From contig NZ_VFOP01000001.1 in the NCBI RefSeq assembly GCF_006716185.1, positions 434,001 to 498,000 of the forward strand: a stretch of DNA of 64,000 nt, read 5' to 3'. The translations under genes were made by a program, and so were the position numbers. The number at the start of each line of letters is the position of its first letter. The stretch's first letter is position 1. The DNA comes from Ornithinicoccus hortensis (lineage in GTDB: Bacteria > Actinomycetota > Actinomycetes > Actinomycetales > Dermatophilaceae). Of the stretch, positions 1 through 7,242 are shown piece after piece. The notes below the pieces were generated by a model. That model saw only the letters and a program-made list of their open reading frames with translations, did not search any database and had not been told where the DNA came from.

Positions 1-1
1 G

Positions 2-73
2 GTGCTCGGCGAGCCCACCCAGCCGCGCACCCAGGAGTTCCTGGGCCGGGTGATCGACGCCGGACGGCTCTGA
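2..73 (+). CDS. C-terminal tail of an ABC transporter ATP-binding protein (partial)
   Basis: The window opens inside a reading frame that encodes 23 residues and stops at 71-73. The tail includes a PRTQEFLGRV motif, which is typical of the extreme C-terminus of GlnQ-type polar amino-acid ABC ATPases. The catalytic domain lies outside the window, so the substrate cannot be judged. The family assignment rests only on this short tail. Confidence 0.5.
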   Translation: MLGEPTQPRTQEFLGRVIDAGRL

Positions 74-107
74 AAGGGCCTGCCAGAACCGCCCGCGGCC
101 GACGCCG

Positions 108-578
108 TCAGAGCGGACCCAGCACGTCGCCCGGGTCCGCGGCGAGCTCCAGCGTCTCCAGAACGGTGAGCAGCTGGCGCTCCTCGTAGCGGAAGTGGGA
201 CTCCATCGTCGCCGCGATCCCCTCGAGGTGCCCGGTGAGTTCGGCCGGTCCGGCGGACCGGTCGACCGCGGCCTGCAGGCCGGCCAGCAGGTGGTTGATC
301 ATCGAGTGGTCCTGCTGCAGCGAGCGCAGCGTGTCCCGCAGCTCCGGATGCGCCACCGCGATCGCCGGGAACAGGTCCCGGTCCTCGCCCTCGTGGTGCC
401 CGGTCAGCGCAGCGCAGAAGCCGTGGCAGAACAGGAGCAGGTCGCGGCTGGCACGCCCGGGCTCCTGCCCGTCGGCGACGGCCTCCATCGTGACCCGCAG
501 TGCGGTCCGCAGCCGTTCGTGCACGGTGCGCAGCTCGGTGCTCCAGGCGATCAGCCTGGTCTGTTCGCCCTCAGTCAC
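108..578 (-). CDS. Hemerythrin HHE cation-binding domain protein
   Basis: This 156-residue protein is a single four-helix HHE domain. The expected iron ligands are visible: His20, His-His-Glu at 61-63, His91, His128 and Glu132-133. Proteins of this family bind a di-iron centre and sense or store O2 or NO, or take part in iron-sulfur repair. The start is a GTG at 578 with no obvious Shine-Dalgarno sequence. The gene is monocistronic and convergent with the ABC gene tail. There are no membrane segments, so it should be cytoplasmic. The physiological role is not shown by its neighbours. Confidence 0.85.
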   Translation of the reverse strand: MTEGEQTRLIAWSTELRTVHERLRTALRVTMEAVADGQEPGRASRDLLLFCHGFCAALTGHHEGEDRDLFPAIAVAHPELRDTLRSLQQDHSMINHLLAGLQAAVDRSAGPAELTGHLEGIAATMESHFRYEERQLLTVLETLELAADPGDVLGPL

Positions 579-700
579 GCGAGGGCGAAGGGGTCGACGT
601 CATCAACGTCGTCCTCCTTCGTGTCCGGCGCCTCCATGCCTGACACGGTCTGTCACCGGCACGCGACGCTGGCGGGAGCCTACCTGAGAGGGTGGATCCC

Positions 701-1723
701 ATGGCGAACCGCGCAGTCATCCTCGGCGGCACCGGAACCCTCACCCGGACAGCGGAACTGATGGCGGACCACGACTGGCGGGTCACCGTCACCGCACGCA
801 ACCCGGACACCGTCCCCGGCCACCTCGCCGGCCTGGGGGTCGACGTCGCCCTCGTCGACCGCGACGACGAGGCGGCCACCGCCGCGGTCGTCGGCGCCGG
901 GGCGGACCTCCTCGTGGACGGGCAGTGCTACACCCCGGAGCATGCCCGGTCGCTGGCCCGGTGGTCGCGGGCGTGCGGCTCCACCGTGATGCTCTCCGCC
1001 AAGGCGGTGTATGTCGACAGCCGGGGGCGGCACACGAACTCACCGGAGGCGCCGGTCTGGGACGGCACGCTCACCGAGGACCGGCCGACGATGGAGTTCC
1101 ACGGGGAGCCCTACGCCTCCGCCGAGGGGTACGGCGCCAACAAGGCGGAGGCCGAGCGGGTCCTGCGGGCGGAGGGCCAGCGCATGACGGTGCTGCGGCC
1201 CAGCAAGATCCACGGCGCCCACCTGCGCCGGGCCCGGTTGTGGGAGATCGTGCTGCGGGTGCTCTGCGACCGGCGCCGGATGCCGGTCCGGCGCGGCGAC
1301 CTGGTGGAGTCCACCACCTCGACCGAGGTGATCGCCCGGGCGGTCTGGGCGGCCGCGCAGCACCCGGCGACGCGGGTGCTCAACGTCGCCGACAGCGACC
1401 CCCGCCCCGCCCGGGACCTGGTGCGGGAGGTGGCCGAGCTGGCCGGTGGCCCGCTGGACCTCGTGGACGTCGACGGGTGCGACTGCCCCGAGTCGGTCGG
1501 GCGCCTCCCCTGGACGGTCGACATGGTGCTCGACACGACCGCGCTGCGGGCGCTGGGCGTGCCGGACGTGAGCTTCGCGCAGACTGCCGCCGCCGAGGTG
1601 GACTGGCTCAGGTCGCTCGCGACCCGCACCGACGACGGTGCCTGGGCCATCCCCGACGGGATCGAGGTCGGGACGCCCGACCTCGCGGCGGAGGACGCCT
1701 GCCTCCGGCGGGTGCGGGGTTAG
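701..1723 (+). CDS. NAD-dependent epimerase/dehydratase family protein
   Basis: A Rossmann-fold short-chain dehydrogenase of the extended (epimerase) class, about 340 residues. The N-terminus carries the nucleotide-binding motif GGTGTLTR, here with one Gly replaced. A Tyr-x-x-x-Lys pair (YGANK, about residue 150) fits the SDR catalytic Tyr/Lys. A GTG three codons upstream could also be used, but the GAGAGG at 686-691 is better spaced for the ATG at 701. Substrate unknown. The family includes sugar-nucleotide epimerases and reductases, and nothing adjacent points to a pathway. Confidence 0.8.
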   Translation: MANRAVILGGTGTLTRTAELMADHDWRVTVTARNPDTVPGHLAGLGVDVALVDRDDEAATAAVVGAGADLLVDGQCYTPEHARSLARWSRACGSTVMLSAKAVYVDSRGRHTNSPEAPVWDGTLTEDRPTMEFHGEPYASAEGYGANKAEAERVLRAEGQRMTVLRPSKIHGAHLRRARLWEIVLRVLCDRRRMPVRRGDLVESTTSTEVIARAVWAAAQHPATRVLNVADSDPRPARDLVREVAELAGGPLDLVDVDGCDCPESVGRLPWTVDMVLDTTALRALGVPDVSFAQTAAAEVDWLRSLATRTDDGAWAIPDGIEVGTPDLAAEDACLRRVRG

Positions 1724-1792
1724 CGGGCGGAGTCAGCGCGGAAGGCGCCCGAGCGTGCAGGGTCAGCGCGGGCGAGGTCAGCGCGTGCCGGG

Positions 1793-2692
1793 TCAGGCTG
1801 ACCGGGCGAGGGCGAGCAGCGCGTCCGTCCGCGGGCCCGGACCGTGCCAGGTGATCCGGGAGACCGCCGTGACGACGGCGTTCACCCGGCTCCAGGCGAG
1901 CAGCCGGTCGGGGTCCAGGTCCACCAGGGACGCGAGTTCCCGGGCACGGGGCACCATCTGACCCGGCGCGCCGTCGACGACCACGAAGTCGACCATGTCG
2001 AAGCACCGGTCGCCGACACAGAGCTTGGGGTCGATGACCACGAGCCCCCGCTCTCCGCCGTGCAGCACGTTGCCGAGGTGGAGGTCACCGTGGATTACGG
2101 CGTCCTCGCGGTCGTCCCGGAGGAGCTGCCGGCAGTCCTCGACGGCCCGCTGCCAGAGCGCATCCGGCACGTGCGGGCGCACCTGCGGCCGGGTCCGCCG
2201 CTCACCGATCCGCTCGAACATCTCCTCGCACCGGTCGGCGAGCACGTCGTGCACGCCGGAGGGACTCGTGGCGTGCAGGTCTCGCAGCAGGGCCGCCCAC
2301 GTCTCCGGGGTGGGCGGGGCGGTGCGGGTGCTGTCCAGGGTGTCGCCCGGCAGGATCCGTTCGAGCAGGACGGCCCCAGCGGCCGCGTCCTCCGCCAGGA
2401 CGGCCGGCGCCCGGCCGGTCGGCGCGAGGTGACGGAGCATGGCCGCCTGCCGGGACAGGAAGTCCGCGTCCGGGCTCACCTTGAGCACGGCGGGCACCCC
2501 GCGCGAGGTCTCGACGGACAGCACGACCGAGGTCGCGCCGGAGTCGTAGAGCGAACCGTGGCGCAGGCCCCACCGCGCGGTCAGATCCGCCACGATCCCG
2601 GGCAACGCCCGTCCGAAGGCGTCGGCACGCCCGGCACCGAACCGGTCGTCCAGCGCCGCGCCCTCCCGGACCAGGTCCTCGTCGGTGATCAT
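1793..2692 (-). CDS. Aminoglycoside O-phosphotransferase, APH(6)-like kinase
   Basis: A 299-residue kinase-fold protein of the aminoglycoside/hydroxyurea phosphotransferase family. The catalytic loop HGDLHLGN (201-208) and the metal-binding DPK (221-223) are intact, with a candidate ATP lysine at Lys71. APH(6) enzymes phosphorylate streptomycin, but many chromosomal actinobacterial members have no proven antibiotic substrate. Composition matches the host chromosome, so it looks resident rather than acquired. It is a single-gene unit with a 66-bp gap to the sigma-factor gene on the same strand. Confidence 0.8.
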   Translation of the reverse strand: MITDEDLVREGAALDDRFGAGRADAFGRALPGIVADLTARWGLRHGSLYDSGATSVVLSVETSRGVPAVLKVSPDADFLSRQAAMLRHLAPTGRAPAVLAEDAAAGAVLLERILPGDTLDSTRTAPPTPETWAALLRDLHATSPSGVHDVLADRCEEMFERIGERRTRPQVRPHVPDALWQRAVEDCRQLLRDDREDAVIHGDLHLGNVLHGGERGLVVIDPKLCVGDRCFDMVDFVVVDGAPGQMVPRARELASLVDLDPDRLLAWSRVNAVVTAVSRITWHGPGPRTDALLALARSA

Positions 2693-2758
2693 CCGGGGAC
2701 CCTACCCAGGCCCAGCCCGACAACGCCCCCGGTTATCCGCACCCACAACCGGGCGGGG

Positions 2759-3892
2759 TCATGCACCGTGCAGCCGCGCGGCCTGTCGGGTGAGGTGGTC
2801 CCGCTCGGCCACGCTGGCAGCCTGGCGGGCGGCCTCGGCATACAGCCTCCCCGCCGTCCTGAGGTCGCCCGCACGCGCGTGCAGGTAGGCGGCCACGGCG
2901 GTCCGCCGCGGCACGTCGTCCGGCACCGCCTCGAGGGCCCGCAACCCGACCCGGGGGCCGTCCACCTGCGCCAGCGCCACCACCCGGTTGAGCGCCACGA
3001 CGGGGCTGTCGGTGAAGGTGGTCAGTTCGTCGTACCAGTCCAGGACCTGGGGCCAGTCGGTCTCCCCGGCGGTCGGGGCATCGGCATGCAGGGCGGCGAT
3101 CGCGGCCTGGCACTGGAACTCCCCCAACCGGTCCCGCGCCAGTGCGCGCTGCAGGACCGCCACACCCTCGGCGATCAGGTCGGTGTCCCACAGCGCACGG
3201 TCCTGCTCGGCGAGCGGCACCAGCGCACCGGCCGGCGTGAACCGGGAGCCGCGCCGCGCGTGGTGCAGGAGCGTCAGCGCCAACAGTCCGGCGGCCTCGG
3301 GGTCCGAGGTCGCGGCGGACAGCTGGCGGGTCAGCCGGATCGCCTCGGCCGCCAGGTCGACGTCGCCGCCGTAGCCCTCGTTGAAGATCAGGTAGAGGAC
3401 CCGCAGCACCCGCCCGAGGTCGCCCGGCCCCGAGACGCCCTCGGCCGCGACCGTCCGCTTGGCCCGGCTGATCCGCTGGGCCATCGTGGCCTCGGGGACG
3501 AGGTATGCCGACGCGATCTGCCGGGTGGTCAGGCCGCCGACGGCGCGCAGCGTCAGGGCGACCGCCGACGAGGGCGTCAGGGCCGGGTGGCAGCACAGGA
3601 AGAGCAGCAGCAGGGTGTCGTCCTGCTGCTGCGCGGGGCCGGGTGCGGGCTCGACGTGGTCGCGCAGCTCCCGGCGCCGGCGGGCCGACTCGGCGCGGAC
3701 CACGTCGAGGTGTTTGCGCCAGGCCACTGTGACCAGCCAGCCCACCGGGTCGTCCGGCTCCCCGTCGGGCCAGCGGCGCACCGCCTCGAGCAGTGCCTCC
3801 TGGACGGCGTCCTCGGCGGCGGCGAAGTCGACCCCGCGGCGGACCAGGACACCCAGGGCCTGGGGTCCGACGACCTTGAGCAGGTCATCCAT
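2759..3892 (-). CDS. ECF42-type RNA polymerase sigma factor
   Basis: At 377 residues this is much longer than a minimal ECF sigma factor. The N-terminal third holds sigma2 and sigma4 regions. The remainder is the long helical (TPR-like, DUF6596) C-terminal extension that defines the ECF42 group. No anti-sigma factor is adjacent. Instead the gene directly follows a YCII/DGPF gene, 33 bp upstream on the same strand, which is the hallmark partner of ECF42 and probably its co-transcribed target. Activity is thought to be controlled through the C-terminal extension. The stimulus is unknown. Confidence 0.9.
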   Translation of the reverse strand: MDDLLKVVGPQALGVLVRRGVDFAAAEDAVQEALLEAVRRWPDGEPDDPVGWLVTVAWRKHLDVVRAESARRRRELRDHVEPAPGPAQQQDDTLLLLFLCCHPALTPSSAVALTLRAVGGLTTRQIASAYLVPEATMAQRISRAKRTVAAEGVSGPGDLGRVLRVLYLIFNEGYGGDVDLAAEAIRLTRQLSAATSDPEAAGLLALTLLHHARRGSRFTPAGALVPLAEQDRALWDTDLIAEGVAVLQRALARDRLGEFQCQAAIAALHADAPTAGETDWPQVLDWYDELTTFTDSPVVALNRVVALAQVDGPRVGLRALEAVPDDVPRRTAVAAYLHARAGDLRTAGRLYAEAARQAASVAERDHLTRQAARLHGA

Positions 3893-3925
3893 CCGTCGTC
3901 CCCCGCGGGCGCCGCCAGGCGGGCA

Positions 3926-4339
3926 TCATTCGGTCACGGTCGGCACCTCGGTCAGGAACGGCCGCACCTCGATCCACTCGTGGATCGGCCGGCCGCCCTT
4001 GCCCGGGGCGGAGGACAGGTAGGCCGCGGCCTCGTGGGCCCGCTCGACCGAGTCGACGTCGATCACCATCCAGCCGGCGATCAGGTCCTTGGTCTCCGCG
4101 AACGGTCCATCGGTCACCGGCGGCCGCCCCTCCCCGTCGTACCGGACGAAGGTGCCCTCCGGCGACAGCGCCTGGGCGTCGACGAACTCGCCACGTTCGC
4201 GGAGATCGTCGGCGACCGTGTTCATGAACGCGATGTGGTCGGCGACTTCCTGCTCGGTCCACTCCGACATCGGCGAGTCCGTGCCCGGAAGCGGATCCGG
4301 GATGCCGCGGTAGTGCTTCAGCAACAGGTACTTGGCCAT
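3926..4339 (-). CDS. YCII-related (DGPF-domain) protein
   Basis: A small YCII-fold protein of 137 residues that carries the family signature DGPFAETKDL. The ATG at 4339 is chosen because a GAGAGA Shine-Dalgarno lies just upstream and the conserved MAKYLLLKHY begins there; the longer upstream reading frame has no family similarity. The gene precedes and is probably co-transcribed with the ECF42 sigma gene. DGPF proteins have no established enzyme activity; they accompany ECF42 factors in actinobacteria and proteobacteria. Likely cytoplasmic. Confidence 0.88.
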   Translation of the reverse strand: MAKYLLLKHYRGIPDPLPGTDSPMSEWTEQEVADHIAFMNTVADDLRERGEFVDAQALSPEGTFVRYDGEGRPPVTDGPFAETKDLIAGWMVIDVDSVERAHEAAAYLSSAPGKGGRPIHEWIEVRPFLTEVPTVTE

Positions 4340-4421
4340 GGGTCTCTCCTCGTATGTCGTGACCGCCATTGTGGCCGTCTCACCCCGGGGACGGAGCGGC
4401 CCGTGCGTTCTCGACATGTGT

Positions 4422-4449
4422 TGTTGAGATGCAGCGAAGGTTGCACAAC
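4422..4449 (-). repeat. 28-bp boundary repeat, copy 1
   Basis: Read on the minus strand, this matches the copy at 45556-45583 at 25 of 28 positions. It shares the core TTCGCTGCATCTC with the copy at 13378-13390. It lies between the YCII operon start and the first island gene. It is paired with a short inverted TCTCGACA at 4409-4416. The function is unknown. It could be a recombination site or a binding site. Confidence 0.6.
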
Positions 4450-4534
4450 CCTGAGCGGCGGACCTTGCACGCTCGAGTCCGCCGCGGCTGGTCGTGCAAA
4501 GTAGCGGTTCACTGTCGGCGGCAAGACAGGATGC

Positions 4535-5017
4535 CTACAGTTCGTCGAGGACTGCGAGGTCGTGGAGGTCCACGGCACGCGGGGGATAGCCACTTCGAAG
4601 CTCTCGGGCTCGCTCGGCACTGGCCACGACGACCGCTTGGCCGTCGATGAGGCCGGTGACTCTCTGCTTAGAAGGGTGGAGGTACACCTCGCCGTCGAGA
4701 CCTTGTTGAACTCCGGTACCGGCCGGGTCCAAGCGCATTGCGTGGACGTCTACTTGCCCCAAGGGACTCGATAGCTCCACGCGGACTGGTCGCCAATCCT
4801 CGGTGACTCGGTAGCCGCGGGAGGTGAGCCAGGCCATGAAGTCGGCCTCGTGATCTTCGTCGATAAACACGTCGAGATCTTGGTGGGGTCGAGTCTGTCG
4901 TCCCACCAGCGCATCGACACCCCATCCGCCGTTGACCTGATAGACCACACCGTTGGCGTCAAGCCAGGCGACGATCTGCACCACCTCGGCGGCGGTCATC
5001 TGGGAGGAGGTCTCCAT
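4535..5017 (-). CDS. Nucleotidyltransferase, lincosamide/aminoglycoside adenylyltransferase-like
   Basis: A 160-residue protein of the LinB/ANT(2'')-type nucleotidyltransferase fold. The GGWGVDALVG motif (about 30-39) and the metal-binding HQDLDVFID (Asp47, Asp49) are present. Family members adenylylate antibiotics such as lincosamides or aminoglycosides, but many are of unknown substrate and could equally be toxin-type transferases. The ATG at 5017 is preferred because GGGAG lies about 9 nt upstream. A second in-frame ATG is at 4999. It is the first gene of the accessory island and is read opposite to the next one. Confidence 0.75.
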   Translation of the reverse strand: METSSQMTAAEVVQIVAWLDANGVVYQVNGGWGVDALVGRQTRPHQDLDVFIDEDHEADFMAWLTSRGYRVTEDWRPVRVELSSPLGQVDVHAMRLDPAGTGVQQGLDGEVYLHPSKQRVTGLIDGQAVVVASAERARELRSGYPPRAVDLHDLAVLDEL

Positions 5018-5052
5018 AGGACAAGTCTCCCTCACCACCCACGGGGATCTTG

Positions 5053-5064
5053 CGACCTGCGGCA
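5053..5064 (+). repeat. Island intergenic motif CGACCTGCGGCA
   Basis: This is one of five close matches (core CGACCYGCGGCA) found only in gaps between island genes, all on the plus strand. Here it continues as TGAGCGTG and forms an imperfect inverted repeat: 5060-5072 pairs with 5101-5113 at 11 of 13 positions. It lies between the divergent nucleotidyltransferase and methyltransferase genes. Confidence 0.5.
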
Positions 5065-5220
5065 TGAGCGTGCACTCCGTCACCGTGCCCCGGGGCCCCA
5101 CATGCGCATGCCGACTCACGCCTGAACCACTCTCGCCCCTTCAGCTGCCAGTGGACTCTCTCCGGATACCACGCGGATATCGCGTCGACACGCGGCCGAC
5201 CGCCGGCCAGGTGGCAGGGA

Positions 5221-5958
5221 ATGAAGGAAGATGATTTGATGCGCCTGAGCACGGTCGAACAACTCTTCCAGCGCCTCGACGAGGTGGTCGCCGCTCATGA
5301 ACGAGGAGACCGGACCTCCCGGGAGTCCGAGCACTTCTGGGAGAAGATGCTGACGATCCCCAACCACCCGTTGAACACGAATCTGCCCGACGAGCCGCTC
5401 GTCGACTGGTATGAGCGAGGCTTTCTGGGTGACCTCAATGAGGCACGCGTCCTCGACGTCGGGTGCGGCAACGGACGTAACTCGGCCTGGCTGGCGAGCA
5501 AGGGCGCGAAGGTCACGGGTATCGACATTGCTACAGGACTGCTCGACGTCATGCGCCCCCGGATGCCCGAAGGTGTCACCCTCCTGCCTGTCGACGTCTT
5601 GCGTGAGGAACTCCCCGGTGATGCCTTCGACCTCGTGTATGACTCCGGCTGTTTCCACCATCTGGCCCCCCATCGACGCATCACGTACCTGGAGCAGGTG
5701 ATGCCCCGCGTTGCACGCGCCGGTAAGTATGGCATCGTCACCTTCGCCCAGGAGCGGCAGTCCAGCCCCAGCGACACCGAGATCCTCGTCAGCGGCGACA
5801 CGGCAGGCGGAACCTCGTTCGCGCTCAAGGATCTGGAGGCGATCTTTTGCCCGCATCTCCAACTTGTCGAAGCCCGCCCCGTCGCCGCAGGCATATCGGA
5901 AACCTTCGGCGCAGACTTTCTGAACGCAGCTCTGTTCACTCAACGGACGGGCCATTGA
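5221..5958 (+). CDS. Class I SAM-dependent methyltransferase
   Basis: This 245-residue Rossmann methyltransferase has motif I VLDVGCGNG (77-85) and an acidic post-I residue (GIDIA). It resembles small-molecule methyltransferases and thiopurine/tellurite-type enzymes more than DNA methylases, because no NPPY or PC motif is present. Two starts are possible: ATG 5221, or ATG 5239, which has GGAAG upstream within the first codons. Codon use is less G+C-rich than the chromosomal genes. It stands alone in the island, divergent from the nucleotidyltransferase. Substrate unknown. Confidence 0.8.
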   Translation: MKEDDLMRLSTVEQLFQRLDEVVAAHERGDRTSRESEHFWEKMLTIPNHPLNTNLPDEPLVDWYERGFLGDLNEARVLDVGCGNGRNSAWLASKGAKVTGIDIATGLLDVMRPRMPEGVTLLPVDVLREELPGDAFDLVYDSGCFHHLAPHRRITYLEQVMPRVARAGKYGIVTFAQERQSSPSDTEILVSGDTAGGTSFALKDLEAIFCPHLQLVEARPVAAGISETFGADFLNAALFTQRTGH

Positions 5959-6031
5959 AACACCTCAAAGCAGCGGTTCGGTCGCATGGACGTGCTCAAC
6001 TGAAGGGCCGCTCCAGCCCCGGCCAGGCCAG

Positions 6032-6043
6032 CGACCCGCGGCA
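6032..6043 (+). repeat. Island intergenic motif CGACCCGCGGCA
   Basis: This is the second copy of the plus-strand intergenic motif. It lies 74 bp beyond the methyltransferase stop, between two convergent genes, so it is unlikely to be a promoter for either. Confidence 0.5.
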
Positions 6044-6090
6044 GTGTCGGACGAGCGTAGCCGTCCTCCACGCGGCAGATCCGTGCGCTT

Positions 6091-6906
6091 CTAGAGAGGC
6101 TTGACGGTCACGGCACGGTAGGCAAAGCCGTCCTGGTCTGCAGGCTCGAACTCGAGCGCGACGGTCTGTCCGGGGACGAGTTCTCCGTACTCGGTCGCCT
6201 GGATGTGGCTGAAGTGGACCCAGCATCCACCCGGCGTCTGCTGGGAGTCCACGACGCCCCATCCTTCCTCCGGGTGCCACTCGAGCACGACTGCCTCGAT
6301 CGCGTAGTTCTCTGCACTCGGCTCGGCGGGCTCTCTGGAGGACGCCACCTTCTGTGCCGGTTCGAGATCGACCAGGTAACAGCTGCTGGGGTTGCGGTCA
6401 GCCGTGATGTCGAGTTGCGCCATTGGGCGTACGTGAAAGACGGGCTGGCGGTCGATCAGCATTACATCCGTGAGTCGCCAGTCACGGCGCACGTCGAGCT
6501 GGTGGAATGCTTCCCACTCATAGTCGGGCACGACTTCAAGCCGACCGACCGCTTCACCCATCGCCCCGAGGGACGGGGTCTTGAAGTCGGCGGAGTACCG
6601 CTCCAGCGCTTCGTGACCATCCGCGGTCTGTACCGAGCGGACGGCGGCCGGCTCGAGCAGGACCAGACACTCGCCGATGTCGATCACAGCCGCCTGCCGC
6701 CAGGCGGCGACCACGACGCCTCGCAGTCGGTGGGTGATGTCACCCTCCGTTGCCGCCCCTGCGGTCCACGCGCCTGTGGTCCTCTCTGCGCTCGGTCCGA
6801 ACGTGTCGCAGCTCAGTCGCAGCCCCTTGTGAGCCAACACCTCGCCGATGCACAGCTCAGGTACCTCGCCGTCGCCGAGGAGCCAGGTCTCCAGGGTGGC
6901 CCACAT
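6091..6906 (-). CDS. Unknown protein with C-terminal cold-shock-like domain
   Basis: A 271-residue protein. The last 70 or so residues look like a cold-shock OB fold: an EEGWGVV strand resembling RNP1, followed by WVHFSHI and a VALEFEPADQDGFAYRAV ending. That fold binds single-stranded nucleic acid. The first 200 residues are not recognised. The ATG at 6906 is chosen over an upstream TTG at 6969; a -10-like TACGGT lies 7 nt before it, suggesting a leaderless mRNA. The gene is alone, between a methyltransferase and a zinc-ribbon nuclease, so nucleic-acid sensing in defence is conceivable but unproven. Confidence 0.65.
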   Translation of the reverse strand: MWATLETWLLGDGEVPELCIGEVLAHKGLRLSCDTFGPSAERTTGAWTAGAATEGDITHRLRGVVVAAWRQAAVIDIGECLVLLEPAAVRSVQTADGHEALERYSADFKTPSLGAMGEAVGRLEVVPDYEWEAFHQLDVRRDWRLTDVMLIDRQPVFHVRPMAQLDITADRNPSSCYLVDLEPAQKVASSREPAEPSAENYAIEAVVLEWHPEEGWGVVDSQQTPGGCWVHFSHIQATEYGELVPGQTVALEFEPADQDGFAYRAVTVKPL

Positions 6907-6956
6907 CTCACAAACCGTAGCGCCCACAGGGCGATACCCGCCCTCGTCCGAGGCAG

Positions 6957-7242
6957 CTACCTGCGGCAAAACAGGACGCCGGTGCGCCGACTCCGCATGT
7001 CATGAGCCTTCGCGCAGTTCTCGCTCCTGCGGCATACAGCCGCAATAGCACGACCATCGCCGCACTGGGAGGGGTCGCTTGCAGCCGATCGCGGCGCTCA
7101 AGGGAAGGGCCGAGTGTGCCGGCGCGTAGTCGCACGCGCTTGGCGCTTGTGTGGGACCCGCTCACCGACGCTCTTGCGAAATCCTGAGTGTTCATCACCG
7201 GCGACGCGCCAGGGCTTGACCGGGCGTGACAGCATTCGGCGC
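6957..7242. other. Intergenic region with two weaker motif copies
   Basis: Two diverged copies of the island motif lie here, at 6957-6968 (continuing AAACAGGACGCC, close to 4516-4533) and 7023-7034. The latter starts a small hairpin, TGCGGC-ataca-GCCGCA, at 7029-7045. The rest, up to the nuclease start, shows no convincing reading frame. Confidence 0.35.

Noticed and set aside
1844-4504. Very long plus-strand open frame opposite the kinase, sigma and YCII genes
   Set aside because: It is antisense to three well-supported genes. Its composition (Gly/Arg/Pro/His-rich) is typical of a high-G+C shadow frame, with no family match.
5060-5113. Reading the island motif as a shared promoter element
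   Set aside because: Copies lie between convergent genes (6032, 10698) and have fixed orientation irrespective of gene direction, which does not fit a promoter.
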